A DNA stretch of 64,000 nt from Syngnathus acus. Lineage: Eukaryota > Chordata > Actinopteri > Syngnathiformes > Syngnathidae. The first letter of the stretch is position 1. Each line of letters starts with the position of its first letter. Below the pieces are notes generated by a model. The model searched no databases and was not told the origin of the DNA. It worked only from the letters and a program-made list of their open reading frames with translations. Shown here piece by piece: positions 1 through 30,272 of the stretch. Location: NCBI RefSeq assembly GCF_901709675.1, contig NC_051094.1, forward strand, positions 14,323,501 through 14,387,500, given 5' to 3'. The translations under genes were made by a program, and so were the position numbers.

Positions 1-34
1 TGGCCTTGCATGTGAATAATACCCTTGTTTGTAG

Positions 35-374
35 GGAAGTGTACATGAAGAACATTGCAGAGCAGGAGCTACTTGGCAAGGTGAGTTATTTACTCAGTAA
101 TTTGTTTTGAGAAATTATTTTCAGTGGATACATGAGGTGAGATGTTAGCTTCTCCCTCACCACCCCCCCACCCCCCCCACGTGCACTGCAGAAGTTGCGT
201 GAGAAACAGAAGCTGGTGAGGGAGAGCCACACTACTAACATGGAGCAGATGAAGATGTGGCAAGACTTGGAGCAACTGATGGAGTGCAAGAGGCAGTGCT
301 TCATAAGAGTGGAATGCGAGGCATCTGTCGGTCAGGTCATCCAAGAAGGAGGAGAGGATAGGCTGGTGCTGTGA
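35..374 (+). CDS. ift81: Intraflagellar transport protein 81, last two coding exons (5' partial)
   Basis: IFT81 is a coiled-coil subunit of the IFT-B complex that, with IFT74, carries tubulin along cilia. Only the C-terminus is in the window. The penultimate exon runs about 35-80 (acceptor TTTGTAG, donor GTGAGT) and contains [12 protein letters not shown]. The last exon is 192-374 (acceptor CTGCAG, stop TGA 372-374), 61 codons including stop. It contains [15 protein letters not shown] and ends in [12 protein letters not shown], which I recognise as the conserved IFT81 tail. The 111-nt intron carries a C-rich tract. Position immediately upstream of atp2a2 on the same strand matches the vertebrate order and supports the call. 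The start of the first listed exon could shift by a base or two because its phase with the missing upstream exon cannot be checked. Confidence 0.9.
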
Positions 375-19213
<18,839 letters not shown>

Positions 19214-19639
19214 CTGACCTCCCGGGCACCGCTGTGGAGTGGACATTAACGTGCACATATCTAACAAAAAAACATTAACTTCCAGTCTACACTTGCTCCT
19301 GGTCTGATAAAAAGACCCATCTTTGATGTTTAGGACATTTTTAGCAATGCATTTCTGTGGTGGGGTGGGGTAGGGTGGGCTGCAATCACAGTTCCATAAC
19401 CCAGGTTTTTATATGTATTATTACTACACTGGTCAACAGCAAACTTTAATCAAAGATGGCTTTTATCAAAACATATCTTTGAGGCTGATTTCAAAAATCT
19501 CTTTTCTTCTAGCACATCATCTTTTTGAGATCATTCCATTGTTTTGTTTTTAGGTTTGACTTATACAGATTTTAACATGCATTGTAATTGTAATAGCTAT
19601 GATGTTTCAGAAAAAAAATCCAACTGTTGCCGAGCCTAA

Positions 19640-20300
19640 CTCAATTCATAGCTATACTAGAGTGGCTTGCGAAGGTATTGGGACACAATTGTGAAGTGGA
19701 ATGAAATTCATATGATATTTTAAAGTTTTTCTTCAACAAGTTCAATTTTGTTCTTATCTGACCAGAGCAGTCGTTTCTTCCAGGCCTAGATTTGCAAACT
19801 GCAAGTGGAACTTTTTCAGGGTGACTTTCAAAAATGGCTTTTCTCTTGCCACACTTCCATAAAGGATAGCTGTGTGCAGTGCAAGTAAATGTTTTCCTAT
19901 GGACAGAGTCCTCCACTCAAGTCGTGCACTTCACCCAGAGGGTTGATAGGGTCCATTTTGGTGGCATCGCTGATCTGTGCTCTCCTTATATAAACTGAAA
20001 GAAAAGGGACGGCCCGGTCTGAGTAAGTTTGAGGCTGTCTCTCTACTCAGTACGATTGATCAAACAGTGCTCTGGCAGATGTTTAAAGCTTGTGAACTCT
20101 TTTCATATCTTAATCCTGCTTTAAACCTCTCCACAACTTTACCCCGGACCTGCATCGTGTGTTCCTTGAGCTTCATGGTGCTGTTTGCTTCCATATGTTC
20201 TTTTAACAGCCCTCCGGGTCCATCACAGATCACGTTTATCTATAGTGGGACAAGATTACACATAGGTGAACTATTTATGTATAATCATCAGTCATATGTA
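19640..20300 (-). mobile_element. Degraded Tc1/mariner-like transposon remnant
   Basis: AGTGGCTTGCGAAGGTATTGGGACA at 19660-19684 resembles the terminal repeat of teleost Tc1 elements (AGTGGCTTGCGAAAGTATT type, from memory). The minus-strand reading of 19640-19916 has scattered similarity to the central part of Tc1 transposases (Arg/Lys-rich stretch, then a Trp/Asp-type region) but with shifts. It lies in the 3' region of atp2a2, inside the intron that SERCA2a splicing would remove. Confidence 0.45.
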
Positions 20301-20409
20301 TATGTCAACACTGGATCATTCCGAAGTCAGAGAACATCTGAAGTCAGTTGACTGCGCTGACAGTAAAGGAAGCTGAACGCTCCAATTAACAGGTTTTTGG
20401 AAATGTTTT

Positions 20410-20715
20410 TTTCCTCATGAGGGTTGAGGGCGCGCTGGAGCGTAGCCCATCTGACTTCGGGCAGTAGGCGGGGCAACCGGTTGCCAGCCAATCGCAAGGC
20501 ACACAGACACAACCATCCGCACTCGCACTCATACCAAGAGGCAATTTGGAGTGCTCAATCGGCTTTTGGGAAGTGGGAGGAAACCGGAATACCCGGAGAA
20601 AACCCATGCAGGCATGGGGAGAACATGCAAACTCCACACAGGGAGGGCCGGAAGTGTAACCGAACCCGCACCCTCTGAACTGTGAGGTGAATGTGCTAAC
20701 CAGTGTGCTGCCGGT
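20410..20715 (-). mobile_element. tRNA-derived SINE, reverse orientation
   Basis: Same SINE family as at 16086. On the minus strand the tRNA-like head is near 20640-20715 (B box GGTTCGGTTACAC), followed by the GTGTGGAGTTTGCATGTTC block and ending in the block that reads GGTTGCCCCGCCTACTGCCC. The ATGG tail is missing. Located between the SERCA2b stop and the candidate SERCA2a exon. Confidence 0.75.
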
Positions 20716-20905
20716 TTTTGGTTGTAAGAAAAGAAACTAAAGTTTGAAATACTGTGTTTTAATTTTTTCCCACTTCATGAGTGCATCACACTTGGTGTTG
20801 ATTATTCACCCATCTTTTTTTTTTTACTTTTTCAATTTTTATATGTTTTGTTTGAAGCCTGATGTGTCAAAAAGTTCAATTAATATTTTGTATTTTATAT
20901 CTGCA

Positions 20906-21018
20906 ACTGGCTGGCAACCAGTTCAGGGTGTCCCCCACCTACTGCCCAAAGTCAGCTGGGATGGGCTCCAGCATGCCCGCAAACCTGGTGAGGATGAAGT
21001 GGTTCAGAGAATGGATAG
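20906..21018 (+). mobile_element. 5'-truncated SINE 3' fragment
   Basis: Only the 3' third of the same SINE is present: CTGGCAACCAGTTCAGGGTG, TCAGCTGGGATGGGCTCCAG, ending in GAGAATGGATAGATG. It lies about 190 nt from, and opposite in orientation to, the reverse copy at 20410-20715, so the two could pair in RNA over about 110 nt. Confidence 0.7.
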
Positions 21019-22130
21019 ATGTCTTCTATATTTTTTTCTTTTAAAAATCTGTGCTAGAGGAGAAAAAACAAGGATTAGATTAGGAATCAGCACAAAAAAA
21101 CAATCTAGCAAAGTTTACTAGCATCTCTGATTAAAAAAAAAAAAAAAGTTGACCAGTGTTATGATTCTGCATGTGTTTTGATCTAAAGAGAGAATTTACA
21201 ACTTTTATAAACATGGGTCATTTGTCTTTTTGGGTCTCCGGGGACAAGAAGAATGCTAATTTAGGATTTAGGTGTCTGCGTTTCTTATTTTCTGCATTAG
21301 GCAGAGCACAGCTACCTCACCGCTGTTCTAGAACCTTTACAACTCATATTTGTCTCCACGACCAACACATGGTTTGAAGCACCCAAAGCCTTCATACACA
21401 CTTTCTTTTCATCTTAGTGAAGTGATGACTTTCTGTTTATTTCATTTGTTGATTATTTTGAAATATATATATATACATCATGTAAAATGTGCACATACTG
21501 TACTTGAAAACACTGTATATGTTGCATCACATGAACAGCCTGGTTTTCACCTCTGTGGGCCTGATGTGTGTACTGTATATGTACATAGCACACAAAGTAG
21601 AACCTCTAGATTTTATTGTTGCTGTTCAAATATTTGACGTGAGTGCTTTTTGCCACGAGTGCCGTTCAGCTTGTCTTTCAAGGCCTTCTGTGCGTTTCGA
21701 CGCAGCGTGATTACACTTTGATCTGCATGCCAATCAGCACTTGCCAATTTTTTGCTCTTTGTGCTTATACAACAGCTTCTCAAGATTTTATTAATAAGCT
21801 TTTCAAACCATGGTATCAACACTACTTGAGTGGAATCAGGCAGTGAGCATGCGGGGTTGCTTCAAATGGCCTCTTGGTTGCAAATTGCAGTGGCTGTTCA
21901 GATGGTTGACATTTTAAACTGGCACGGAATGTATTTGTTGGAAAGTGGGCAGACTTGACAGTCTCTCCCACCCCATAACAAATGCCGTGTTATTCTGCTT
22001 TCTAACTTTCACTCAAAGTAATCCTTAACAGTGCAGCTCGTCTTGTATGCTGTAATGTACATTCACATACGTTTAACACACTGGAATGGAAAGTGGATAC
22101 ATTTGACTAAGTAGTATATGATTTTAATGG
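21019..22130 (+). other. atp2a2 3' intronic/UTR sequence without recognised features
   Basis: AT-rich sequence between the SINE fragment and the pyrimidine tract of the candidate SERCA2a exon. No exon-like or repeat structure that I can support. A short (AT)n-like stretch is near 21462-21475. Confidence 0.5.
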
Positions 22131-22158
22131 TTCTCCTCCCTCTCTTTTCTTTTCCCAG

Positions 22159-22172
22159 CGAAGGCCATATAG
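22159..22172 (+). CDS. atp2a2: Candidate SERCA2a-specific terminal exon (coding part)
   Basis: A 28-nt pure pyrimidine-rich tract ends in CCCAG at 22158. Splicing the internal donor at 19055 (first base G of codon 993) to 22159 gives GCG AAG GCC ATA TAG, i.e. tail A-K-A-I and a 996-residue protein. Human SERCA2a is 997 residues and ends A-I-L-E from the same split codon, so phase, length and position agree. The exon would continue as 3'UTR to the AATAAA at 22711-22716. This is inferred from sequence; no transcript was seen. SERCA2a is the cardiac/slow-muscle isoform in vertebrates. Confidence 0.7.
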
Positions 22173-22710
22173 GCTCAACTCGTCTCCAAATTCCTCGGCT
22201 TTGTTTAGTGTTGTGCATGTGTTTTGGACAGCACACTTAAAGTTGAAGAGCTGCATGTCCAGAAAAGTTAAGAGAAGACAACGCAGCTTGTTCGTTTGTT
22301 TCGACAGAATGGCCATAAATCAAATTCCTCATCGCTCCTTCCACCCTTGTGCATGAAGAGCCAAGAATGACAACAGCTCTCATGCCAGGCTTTTATCTGA
22401 AGATCTTAGTACTGTTGTGTACGTTCAGTTGCATAATATTCCTTGGTGCATGTCCGCTACAGCTGCTGACTTGTGTAATAGATTGTCAAGAACTGCTTAA
22501 AGGTTACTTACCCGATACAAGTGTTAGATAAGCTCAAAAACAGTTGATTTTTTTTCCTAAGGAAATGCTTTTATGGGATGATTACAAATCAAAGCTATTT
22601 GGAGCAGATGTAGTGATGTACAACAGGAGCATCGGCAAGTCAGTCATTTTGCTTCTGTACCGGTTTTTGTCAAATTGTTCAATTTGTCACATGACCTTTG
22701 GATTCAGGTA

Positions 22711-22716
22711 AATAAA
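22711..22716 (+). terminator. Candidate polyadenylation signal for atp2a2
   Basis: AATAAA on the plus strand, about 540 nt downstream of the candidate SERCA2a stop, and only about 80 nt from the oppositely oriented signal assigned to anapc7. It would define the 3' end of the distal (SERCA2a-type) transcripts. Confidence 0.5.
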
Positions 22717-22796
22717 AATAGATTTAATGAATGCTCTAACTTAAGTCTCTGTCAGTGAACCATACAGAAACTGGATTGCATGCTCTTCAACAAACT

Positions 22797-22802
22797 TTTA
22801 TT
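22797..22802 (-). terminator. Candidate polyadenylation signal for anapc7
   Basis: TTTATT on plus is AATAAA on minus, about 600 nt downstream of the anapc7 stop. The two genes are tail to tail with signals less than 100 nt apart. Confidence 0.5.
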
Positions 22803-23404
22803 GAGTTTAATTGTCCATTTTAAAAAATATTTACAAAATACACTTTAGACATTTTTGTAACGTTTACACTATGCATTCCAACATGGCACTGTTACAAACT
22901 GGTTTTACAGACAACATTAAAATAAAGACCATCATCGATTGCTTGATACAATTAAATGTGTAATGGCAAATTAAATGTGTAATTAATATTTTATATATAT
23001 GAATTCAAATACTTCCACGTCCACTTTCGTCTTTAGTCAGTCACAAAAAGAAAAGTCTTAGCCCTGGATTGAAGCAGACACCAGCCAATCTGACCACAGC
23101 TTCATCCGATGTTTCAACAAATTGACGATGTAAGCTTTATTTCAGCAAACCGAGGATAGAATACGTTTCTTAAATGTTATTTTATTCCAGAACAAAAATA
23201 AATACATCTAACCTTGGCGGGGCGGTACGAGCTCATGAGTTGGGAAGAAGGAACAAACAAAACACTGCGGGTCAGTGATCCTGACTTGATCAGTCTCGAA
23301 CAGCACGAAGGGAAGCGTTCTGGTCCACAGCTCAATGCTGAGGTGACCGAAGGCCTTCCTGCAGTGTGCAAGCCCAGGGGGTGGCACTGATCATATTGGC
23401 CTGG

Positions 23405-26400
23405 CTACTGCATACCAAACCACTGTTCCTGGTCAGCCCACTGGGCGGCCTCGCTGTCACTGCCCTCCAGGTCGCCGTCTTCCCCGCTGCCCTCCATGTC
23501 ATCGCCGTCCAGCTCCACTGTGGCGTCTGTGGGACTCTCCTCCTTTTCCATCTTCTGCATGCCTTCTAAGGACTTCTGATCATTGGGATCTAGACTGGTG
23601 GGGATATTAGAGAAATACTCGATGTGAAGTGACCATTTGAACATTTGCAAATCGCTCAAAATAGGCTTTGAAATGTGCAATTATACCACAACATGTAATG
23701 CACAGTATATTTGCGCTCATTAAATACTGGATGCCGTTTAACAAAGATTATTTTCTCATCAAGAAGCACAAACTTGGGTTTTTGCTTCGAAGTAATAAAA
23801 TCCCAATCTAGTGTGAGTTCTAACAAATGCAGGTAAACAACTTGAAAATAATAATTGGAACCCATGGTATAGTATAACTGCATACAGACAAAGTCACAAT
23901 TTTCTATAAGGCCATGGCGTGAATCAATGAAGAGCTTCCCCTCACTTCACCAGTCTTAACACCAAAGCAATATTTTCATGTATTCTTTCAATATCTGACA
24001 AGGCTTTGGCCTGAGTATAAAAATATCAGTTTTTCAGCGAACGATGAAGTGTTGCCCCCCCCCCAGGGAAAAATCTGCAAATATGGATAAGAACACTACA
24101 GTAAATAGTTTAATTAAAACCACTTTGAGGCCATGAGTATAAAACAGTCGTGCAAAATAAGAACAAGTACAGCTAAAGGCTACCTGAGCGCGATGCTGTA
24201 CTGATCCATAGCCTCCTGGTAGTCGTTGACGGCCACTAGGAAATCTCCAAGCATTCTGTGCAGCACACAGTCGCTCTGATTGGCCAGCGCGTTTCGAAGC
24301 AGCGCGATTCCTTCTTCGTATTTCTGTTCCCGGCCTTCACAAAAAGGAGGACGCGTGTCACTTTTCAACATAACAGCCTAATGATGATACTGTTTTGAAA
24401 GCTGCACGTACTCAGTAGTTCAGCCTTTTTGACCACAGCCTTAGTGTAGTCGGGTCTCTGAGCCAAGGCTTTGTCCAGTAAGGTTTTGGCTTTCTCCTGC
24501 GTCACGGGGTCTTCCAGGCACACAGTGGCAAGAATGGTCAGAGTCTGAGCATTGGACCCCAGGGTCTTGTAGATGTTATTGGCCATCCCCATAGCCTCTC
24601 TGATGCCATTGGATGCCAGGTAGCAGTCAATCAGACCTGTGATGAAGCGGCTATTACGAGCTGGCTGAGGCGATTACCGACGGCAGTAAATGAAAGTACC
24701 TTCGTAGCAGTCGAGGCGACAGGGCGCCAAGCGCATTGCCTCTCTAAAATGGATGATAGCTTCCTGGACACGGCCCATGTTTCTCAACGCCGCCCCCTTC
24801 AGGAGGAGCGCCTGCACGCTGTTGCTGTTCAACTGAATTGCCTTGGCGCCCAGGTACAAGGCTCTGGAGTAGCGCTTACTGTAGAAGCTGTGACAGCTAA
24901 CGACACACACTTGCATTAGTAGAAAGCATGCAGAATGCTTCCTAGCTCAGACTGGCACTTTTCTACTTTGACATCTAAAGGAGGCATCCTTTACAAATTG
25001 ATTGAGGTACAACTACTTTGCCAACAGTGCACCTGTAAGTTGATATTGATCATTATGGTGGAACTATGGAGGACTTGGTATTTTTGAACATTCTGCTCCT
25101 ACTTTAATGAATGCAACATCCAGTTAGCCGTCCTGCCGCACACGTGCTCACCCAGAAATCACCCAAGGTTCCGCATGCTGGTCCGAGATATTGAACAGTC
25201 GTCCGCCGAGGACCTCCACATCCTCCAGGTGTCCTTCTCGGGCCCACAGGTAGCCATACACATCCATCCCTGTCAGGTTGCATCACAGCACCGTTAAACC
25301 GAGTAAAACTTTTCGTAGCTGCCTAGTTACAAAAATGTGTCTGTAATGGAACTGTTCAGAATTTGGACAAATGGCCACTTTACAATTCAAAGCTAAAAAG
25401 GTGTCTATGCATGAGGGAAAGCAATGATGTCTAGCAGTACCTTTGATGAGATACGGGTCCAGCATTTGGGCCTGTTCAAATTTGAGGATGGCATTCTTGG
25501 TGTCACCTGCCCTGAAGTAGACGTCTGCCAGGCTCACGAGGAGATCCACGTTGTCCCGCAACAGAGATTTCTTCTCAAGAGAACTGAAAGTCAAAGGAAG
25601 CGAGAAGAGGACAAGCAGTATTGCTTCGTGATCAAATGAGTGCATAAAGTGGAAATAGAATCACTTGCATGACAGCCACACAATATCTGCCTATTCTTAA
25701 GTTAGTTTTGCTAATGGGGACCCATTTTGGAAAAATTACTCTTTTTTTTTTTAAATTTAATTCATTTTAAACTTTTTAAAGTAAAATGCAGATTTCAAGC
25801 CTATGAAGAGAAATCTGGGACCAGAAAGTGTTCAGTTTAAGTAATCTTTGCTTACCATATGGTGTTGATGGCCCTTTGATTATCACCTGCATGTATAAAG
25901 GCATACGCCTTGATCCAAACAGAAAGCCAGTCCAGGTTGGGGACACTCTGGATAACATCCATGGTCATGGATGCTACTTCAGCTCCTTTGACTGATAAAG
26001 ACAGAAGACCTGCAGAAACAAGTCCACCCATTTTCAAAAAGCAAACTTTAGTGGTTGGGTGAGCACGCACGCACGCACAAGGTGGCAGAGGGCAGACGGT
26101 GGGCGGTCACGCATACCAATGATTGCATCTAAGGCGAGGGGGCACTGTCGGAGAACTTCTTTGTAGCTGGTCACGGCAGAGCGTTCCTGGCCAGCTTTCC
26201 TGTACAGGTTAGCTAGCATCATGTTGATCTGGGGTCCGATGGAAACAAACAATTTTTAAAAGACTATCCAGAACTAGATTTTGCACACACACAAACCCTA
26301 ACTAATGCCACTTTTGGTACGCTTCAATCAGGGGTAACTGCAGTATGATGGGATGGTGAGCTCTGTTTACTGTATTATGCGGCTCTTCTTCATTTTATTA

Positions 26401-27665
26401 CCAATATGCGCTCTCTCACTCATGTGAAAGTGCTTTGAACAATCTTACATAAGAAGCCTACCTTTGGAGTCCTCTGTCGAGATGGGATCCCATCAAGCAC
26501 TGCAATGGCATCTTTATCCAGTTTCAAAATAGTATAACATTCAGCTATCTTGTATTTCACTTCAATCTCTGAAGGTAGACTCTGAAAAACAAAGTAAATA
26601 TTAGATTGGTACTAGAGAAGCTTAATATACTACTATGAAGAAATAGCAATTGTCATTTCTCATGAGCATTAAATGGGAAATAATTACTATTTATTTTTCA
26701 GTTAAGATCCAAGAGGTGATTCTTGTGTTATAAAGCATTTTTGTATTATTTTGCATGTATTTTCTACAAGCTCTTGAGCAGTTATCTCATATGTCCAGCG
26801 AGTGTAAACAGTCATATTGCAAAGGTGTACTTTGAAATAGACTGCACAAAATAAAGGTTGCAAATGGGCAAACCAGCCAAAGTAATTCTGTATCTGTAAC
26901 ATGCTGTCTCCAATTAATGTTTGATGTTCATACCTGTGCTTGGACGTTTGCCGCAGCTCCACCAGCAGAGGTTCGAACTTTGGATGTTTTGCTGAGCACC
27001 TTCTTCTGTTGCAGTGCCATACTGTATTTACAGGCAGCATTACGATACTCTTTATCGTGGAAGATGGCATCCGCATGGTAAACCAACAGCTGGTACTTTT
27101 GAGCAGGTGAGAAAAGCTCTCTTGGAGTCAAACAGACAAATTCGAGTCAACATCTTGAGATTGGGACATCCCTATTCCTCACAACAGTGAGAATAATATT
27201 GAAAATTAATTGATTAAAATTCCGAATACAGTAGTACAAAATACACCGTTCCTTTTGCGCAATAGCCTTTTCAAATCATCTTTGAGATTTGACGTCACGT
27301 CACAGAAGACACTCATGTTTATAAACTGTACGTAATACGGATATATTCTCACATGCGAGTCTTGCAACGCGTAATTTGTTTCGTTAGACATGTTTACATT
27401 TCGGACTTGCTACCGTGTAATTAATTGGCTTTAATCAACAACATTTGCGATTGTGAGTTGTTAGATGCTAACCAATCAGCAACGCACTATAGTAGTGGAG
27501 ACTTAACTGAAGATGAGAGAGCGGCATTTCAGTAAATAGACAGATCCCAATTTTCGGTACTTACGGGTTGTTATTACTCATCGTCAGCATCAAGCTGCTC
27601 AATATCCGGACGTTGGAGTGGAGACCAGCAGCGGCCATATCGCGCACGTGATCCACAACATTCAT
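23405..27665 (-). CDS. anapc7: Anaphase-promoting complex subunit 7, 11 exons
   Basis: APC7 is a TPR scaffold subunit of the APC/C ubiquitin ligase that docks Cdc20/Cdh1 and substrates. Exons in transcript order (minus): 27565-27665, 26934-27120, 26462-26581, 26117-26228, 25856-26009, 25441-25583, 25152-25269, 24700-24896, 24412-24636, 24184-24334, 23405-23594. They sum to 1,698 nt, in phase, 565 residues, the same length as the human isoform I remember. It starts MNVVDHVRDMAA. Recognisable stretches are KYQLLVYHADAIFHDKEYRN, TSYKEVLRQCPLALDAI, GAALRNMGRVQEAIIHFREA (TPR), LATVCLEDPVTQEKAKTLLD, and the acidic tail ending AAQWADQEQWFGMQ. All junctions are GT-AG. The 5' flank is shared with the ZNF repeat units (see findings). 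Confidence 0.96.
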
Positions 27666-27794
27666 TTTTGTTGAAGCCGAGGAGTCAATTTTGGGTTACG
27701 ATTCGTATTTAAAAGTTTCAGCTGATAAACAGCTAATGCTACCTTGCTAGCCAAGTTCCGGTGTATTAAAAATGGCGCCCGATGGTCCTCTACT

Positions 27795-28075
27795 TTAAGC
27801 GAGCGCGGTTTTGTTGTCGTCGCTTTATTTCCTCCTACGTAATGATGATGTCATTTGAGTGAGGTCCCGGACGCCCTCTAGCGACGGACCGCCGGACGTT
27901 TAATGTTGTTGTTGTCCAGCAAACAAACCAACGTTGCGTGCAAAAAAAAAAAGTTTTGTCGACGTTTTCAAAAAAAAAGGAAAAAACCTTGAGTAGATTT
28001 TAATAGCATACGAGCGTGCGTTTGTCGTGTGTGTTGTTTAACACTAGTGTTAACCAGCCAGAAAGCTTTCAGCCG
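27795..28075 (-). promoter_or_regulatory. anapc7 upstream region shared with the ZNF repeat unit
   Basis: From about 27797 (GCGCGGTTTTGTTGTCGTCG) the sequence 5' of anapc7 is the same as the segment just upstream of the TATA box in the ZNF units (for example 55128-55390), including GTAATGATGATGTCATTTGA, a GCCCTCTAGCGA block and GCATACGAGCGTGCGTTTGT. The TATA box itself is absent here. On the minus strand this block contains a CRE-like TGACATCAT and a purine-rich AGGAAAT. It marks the left breakpoint of the tandem array and is probably part of the anapc7 promoter. Confidence 0.65.
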
Positions 28076-29011
28076 CTTGTGCGTCATTGATGCCAGATGA
28101 AGCCTTGAAGCTTTCCATCCACGTGCTTCACAAAAAAGTTAGGCTTGTGAGGCTGTTGGCCAAAGCCTTCATGGTCAAAATTAGGTCTGGTATTTGTAAA
28201 TGTGATGTTTGATCATTTTGAGGTTAATGTCGTGGTATCAAATGAACTTATGATATGCTGCTGTTTATGATACTTACCTTGTGTCAAAAAATGTTGGGAA
28301 TTACTCACATCTCATGGATCTCCATTTCTTAAGCCTTAAGAATACACATAATGCGTGTCGTCATTCGTCATCGTTTAATATCATACCACATAATTCCATG
28401 ATTCAATACTTCTCCACATGATTCCACATTCATATTTTGTCATTCAGCATTTCTACACAAATTGCTTCATCTATTTTTACTGCAAAATGATAGGAATTGG
28501 CCTCACTTTTGGAGGAGAGTTTAAATCATTGTGCAGCTCAGATATGCCGTGTCAGGCCCCTTTTTGATTGGTTAGCTTTTTCCGGTGCAGAGCGCAGGGC
28601 TGAACCGCCACACAAGCGCAAGAAGAAGAAAAAAAAATGTCTTGCTTGCTTCTTATTGTTGTTCTTCCTAACAAGTCTTGACAAATATGGGGCAAAATCC
28701 TAAACGTGATCATGAAATGCTGAACAAAACTAAACCCAGTGTTTACACTGATAAAAACTAAGCAACTTGCCTCGAATATGAATTAAATGTATTTACTGTT
28801 AAAAAGCACAACCAAAACCAAAATTAACACTATGTATAATAAAAACTACAAAGATATCCAAAAGCCAGTTAACAATATCATCATCAATGCAAAAACTCAT
28901 GAAGTCTGCTTAAATAGAAGGTGAAACCTTCACGGATCATTGATCATCTCCCCAACACACGCGAAATTCTCAATAGAGACTCTTTGGCAAGTGATTGAGC
29001 AGGCAACAGAG
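28076..29011. other. Unit 1: 3' flank of ZNF-A, no gene
   Basis: Non-coding sequence found in every unit, including AATATCATACCACATAATTCC and GCAGAGCGCAGGGCTGAA. The short frame at 28497 recurs in all units with different breaks and has no domain. The 275-nt repeat found in units 3-6 is missing here: GCCAGATGAAGCC at 28092-28104 joins directly the two sequences that flank it elsewhere. Confidence 0.6.
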
Positions 29012-30272
29012 TTAGGTGTGGGCTACTGTGTGCTTGATTAAGCTTACCCTCTGTCTGAAATTTTGGCCACAAACTGAGCATGAAAAAGGTTTCTCACCAG
29101 TGTGACTTCTTGTGTGACTTTTTAAGCTCTGCTTGTGACTGAATTTTTGGCCACAAATTGAGCATGAAAAAGGTTTCTCACCAGTGTGGATTCTTGTGTG
29201 CGTTTTTAAGACGTTATTATCAGAGAATCTTTGGCCACAAACTGAGCATGAAAAAGGTTTCTCACCAGTGTGACTTCTTGTATGAATTTTCAAGTATGCC
29301 TTAGAAGAGAATTTTCGGCCACAAACTGAGCAGGAAAAAGGTTTCTCACCAGTGTGTATTCTTGTGTGCGTTTTTAAGACGTTATTATCAGAGAATTTTC
29401 GGCCACAAACTGAGCATGAAAAAGATTTCTCGCCAGTGTGGACTCTTGTATGAGTTTTCAAGTGTCCCCTCTGAGAGAATGTTTGGCCACAAACTGAGCA
29501 GGAAAAAGGTTTCTCGCCAGTGTGCATTTTCATGTGTTGTTTCAAAACACTGTTATTAGCACAACATTTCCCACACTGAGAACATTGCCTGTGTTTGTTT
29601 TGAGACTCAGCAGCAGCAGGAACATGTGACGACACGTCATCACTATCTGATGGTGGAGCTGCTTGTGATCCTCCACAGTGGTCTCCATCACCTTCTCTGG
29701 TCATTGTTTGACTTGAGCTGCAGCTTGGAGGCTCCGCCCCTTTGCTCACCTCCTGTTGACCCTCATCAAAACTCTTCACAGCAACACCAGTCAATGGCAT
29801 CTTGCAGGTATCCTCCTCCTCTTTAATGTCGCAGAACTCCTCTCCCTCCTCTTTACTACAAGGCCGCTCCGGCTCTTCCTCCTCTTTTATGGTGCAAAGA
29901 AACTTCTGCTCCATTTGTTCATTGAAGTGATGGACCTCTTTGCCCACATCTTCCTCTTTAATGCAAGTGCGCTCCGGCTGCTTCGGACAAATAGCTTCAC
30001 TGATGTCTGCAAAACAAGACAAACACATATGAAAGTTACAGTTGAAGAGAAACTGGTCAAACCTATACTAGGACATTTTCAATCTGCCCATCACACATGA
30101 TTTTGATCGAATTCTACTAAACATAAATACTGGAAGAGGATTCATAACAGAAACTAGACTAGTACTAACCTGCTCTGCGTAACACAACATAAGGCTGCAG
30201 CCAAAGATGTTCCAGTTGTCGACGACTACGGTCCTTTTCCTTCACGTACTTTGCTGTGGTCCTTGCAGACAT
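29012..30272 (-). CDS. C2H2 zinc-finger protein ZNF-A (7 fingers)
   Basis: Coding exons 30170-30272 (ATG 30270-30272, 34 codons plus one base, [20 protein letters not shown]...) and 29012-30006, joined by a GTTAGT/TTTTGCAG intron; 365 residues. The N-terminus (about residues 1-140) has no KRAB, SCAN or BTB; it is rich in Glu/Lys with repeats of IKEEE/SKEEGEE, as in many fish-specific zinc-finger families. Then come seven C2H2 fingers with TGEKPFSC linkers; the first is [17 protein letters not shown]. Helix signatures in order: [49 protein letters not shown]. Fingers 3 and 5 are identical in the helix. Presumably a nuclear DNA-binding repressor or silencer; the target is unknown. This is the copy nearest anapc7 and has no transposon insertion. 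Confidence 0.88.

Noticed and set aside
29040-29560. CRISPR-like regular repeats at 84-nt spacing
   Set aside because: The repeat is the TGEKPFSC linker and Cys pair of C2H2 fingers, the spacers are finger helices, and the frame is coding. This is a eukaryotic locus.
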